NCBI GenBank assembly: GCA_001800945.1
Contig: MGWJ01000140.1
Span: forward strand, 1 to 7,233
Length of the DNA stretch: 7,233 bases
Direction: 5' to 3'
Source: Flavobacteria bacterium RIFCSPLOWO2_12_FULL_31_7
GTDB taxonomy: Bacteria > Bacteroidota > Bacteroidia > Flavobacteriales > Flavobacteriaceae
A program made the translations under genes and the position numbers. The notes under the pieces were generated by a model that saw nothing but the letters and a program-made list of their open reading frames with translations, had not been told where the DNA came from and made no database searches. Position 1 is the stretch's first letter; every line of letters begins with the position of its first letter. This document shows, in pieces, positions 5,439-7,233 of the stretch.

Positions 5439-7233
5439 ATGACTTTCAAAGAACAAATACAACAAGGCATTCCATCGGTTTTACCACAACCAAAAACTTA
5501 CGATGCCACTATAAATCATGCGCCAAAACGTAAAGAAATACTATCTGCCGAAGAAAAAAAATTAGCTTTAAAAAATGCCTTGCGATATTTCGATGCGAAA
5601 CATCATGCCGAATTACTTCCAGAATTTAAAGAAGAACTTGAAACTTATGGCCGAATTTACATGTATCGTTTTCGTCCAGATTACGAAATGAAAGCACGAC
5701 CAATTTCTGATTATCCAGGAAATTCGGAACAAGCAAAAGCGATTATGTTGATGATTCAGAATAATTTAGATTATGCTGTGGCTCAACATCCTCATGAATT
5801 AATCACTTATGGTGGAAATGGTGCTGTTTTCCAAAACTGGGCGCAATACCTGCTTACCATGAAATATTTGTCTGAAATGACAGACGAACAAACGTTATCC
5901 ATGTATTCCGGACATCCAATGGGATTATTCCCTTCTCATAAAGAAGCACCAAGAGTAGTCGTAACCAACGGGATGACTATTCCAAATTACTCTAAACCAG
6001 ATGACTGGGAAAAAATGAACGCTTTAGGTGTTTCGCAATACGGACAAATGACAGCCGGAAGTTACATGTACATTGGCCCTCAAGGAATTGTACACGGAAC
6101 AACTATTACGGTATTAAATGGTTTCCGAAAAATTAAAAAATCTCCAAAAGGCGGTTTATTCGTAACTTCAGGATTAGGTGGAATGTCTGGCGCACAACCC
6201 AAAGCAGGAAACATTGCTGGTTGTGTAACCGTTTGCGCTGAAGTCAATCCGAAAATTACAAAAATCAGACATGAACAAGGTTGGATAAACGAAATTGTAG
6301 AAGATATTACCTTACTAGTTGCAAGAGTTCGAAAAGCACTAGAAAATGAAGAAGTAGTTTCAATTGCTTATTTAGGAAACGTGGTAGATGTTTGGGAACG
6401 CTTCGACCAAGAAAGTTTACATATTGACTTAGGTTCTGATCAAACTTCGCTACACAATCCGTGGGCTGGCGGCTACTACCCTACTGGTTTTTCATTCGAA
6501 GAATCAAATAATATGATGGCAAATCATCCAGATAAATTTAAAGAAGAGGTTCAAAAAACGTTACGTCGTCATGCGGCAGCAATTAATAAACATACCGCAA
6601 AAGGAACCTATTTCTTCGATTATGGAAATGCCTTTTTGTTAGAAGCTTCTCGTGCAGGAGCAGATATTATGGCAGAAAATCATATCGATTTCAAATATCC
6701 ATCTTACGTGCAAGACATTATGGGACCGATGTGTTTCGATTATGGTTTCGGACCATTCCGTTGGGTTTGTGCTTCTGGAAATCCGGAAGATTTAGCTAAA
6801 ACGGACAAAATTGCTTGTGAAGTATTAGAAGAAATGATGAAAAATTCGCCCGTTGAAATTCAACAACAAATGGCAGATAATATCCAATGGATTAAAGGCG
6901 CAAAAGAAAATAAATTAGTAGTGGGTTCTCAAGCACGTATATTATATGCTGATGCAGAAGGAAGAATTAAAATTGCAGAAGCCTTCAACCAAGCAATCGC
7001 TCGTGGAGAAATTGGCATGGTAGTTTTAGGTCGTGATCATCATGATGTGTCTGGAACTGATTCTCCGTACAGAGAAACTTCAAACATTTATGACGGTTCG
7101 CGTTTTACTGCAGATATGGCCATTCAAAACGTAATTGGCGATAGCTTCCGCGGTGCTACATGGGTTTCCATTCACAATGGTGGAGGCGTTGGCTGGGGCG
7201 AAGTAATAAACGGAGGTTTTGGCATGCTTCTTG
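5439..7233 (+). CDS. hutU: Urocanate hydratase (urocanase), 3' end missing
   Basis: Urocanate hydratase adds water to urocanate to give 4-imidazolone-5-propanoate, the second step of histidine degradation; it is cytosolic and uses tightly bound NAD+ as an electrophile. The frame is open from the ATG at 5439 to the window edge, giving 598 complete codons. Family blocks seen are YGGNGAVFQNW (residue 124), the glycine-rich NAD-binding GLGGMSGAQPKAG (245), GSDQTSLHNP (332), FDYGNAF, FRWVCASGNPEDLAKTD with the expected active-site Cys at 444, GSQARILYAD (496), DHHDVSGTDSPYRET (533) and NGGGVGWGEVINGG (580). The protein is already longer than the roughly 557-residue pseudomonad enzyme, so it belongs to the longer form, of roughly 660-680 residues, found in Bacteroidota and animals; about 60-80 residues should be missing. 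The ATG follows an A-rich leader, and the N-terminus MTFKEQIQQGIPSVLP looks natural. Other hut genes are not in the window and may follow. Regulation is not evident beyond the possible palindromes upstream. Confidence 0.96.
   Translation, partial: MTFKEQIQQGIPSVLPQPKTYDATINHAPKRKEILSAEEKKLALKNALRYFDAKHHAELLPEFKEELETYGRIYMYRFRPDYEMKARPISDYPGNSEQAKAIMLMIQNNLDYAVAQHPHELITYGGNGAVFQNWAQYLLTMKYLSEMTDEQTLSMYSGHPMGLFPSHKEAPRVVVTNGMTIPNYSKPDDWEKMNALGVSQYGQMTAGSYMYIGPQGIVHGTTITVLNGFRKIKKSPKGGLFVTSGLGGMSGAQPKAGNIAGCVTVCAEVNPKITKIRHEQGWINEIVEDITLLVARVRKALENEEVVSIAYLGNVVDVWERFDQESLHIDLGSDQTSLHNPWAGGYYPTGFSFEESNNMMANHPDKFKEEVQKTLRRHAAAINKHTAKGTYFFDYGNAFLLEASRAGADIMAENHIDFKYPSYVQDIMGPMCFDYGFGPFRWVCASGNPEDLAKTDKIACEVLEEMMKNSPVEIQQQMADNIQWIKGAKENKLVVGSQARILYADAEGRIKIAEAFNQAIARGEIGMVVLGRDHHDVSGTDSPYRETSNIYDGSRFTADMAIQNVIGDSFRGATWVSIHNGGGVGWGEVINGGFGMLL

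Overview
The window looks like ordinary chromosome from a member of the Flavobacteriaceae (Bacteroidota), probably Flavobacterium or a close relative. The reasons are the AT-rich composition, the large surface protein with a type IX secretion (T9SS) 'type C' C-terminal region, A-rich leaders in place of a strong Shine-Dalgarno, TAnnTTTG-type promoter elements, and a small DUF5522 protein of a kind I associate with this phylum. I assign the organism from these features only; there is no rRNA or marker gene to confirm it.

Layout. Positions 2-4678 (+) are the 3' part of one very large gene for a secreted multidomain protein: the end of a GEVED domain, two Ig-like+CUB repeat units of exactly 669 nt each, a third Ig-like domain without its CUB, a NIDO-like cysteine-containing module, an Ig-like or PKD-like linker, a beta-rich segment opening with W/N-rich sequence, and a long T9SS type C region. 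The start of this gene lies before the window. Positions 4675-5001 (-) encode a 108-residue membrane protein with an HExxH motif, resembling a miniature M56/BlaR1-type peptidase. It converges on the large gene; the two stop codons overlap by 4 nt, and a strong terminator-like hairpin lies inside the 3' coding part of the small gene. Positions 5002-5128 are a divergent intergenic region with two good TAnnTTTG elements pointing right. Positions 5129-5305 (+) encode a 58-residue Cys-rich DUF5522 protein. Positions 5306-5438 are intergenic with two short palindromes. From 5439 to the window end (+) is urocanate hydratase (hutU), lacking its 3' end.

Functionally the genes look like neighbours, not one system: a cell-surface or secreted adhesin-like protein, a small putative membrane metallopeptidase, a small putative metal-binding protein, and histidine catabolism. 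I see no mobile element, CRISPR array, RNA gene or defence island. The points most worth a second look are the hairpin embedded in conserved-looking coding sequence at the convergent junction, the minimal HExxH membrane protein, and the small Cys-rich protein placed just upstream of hutU.
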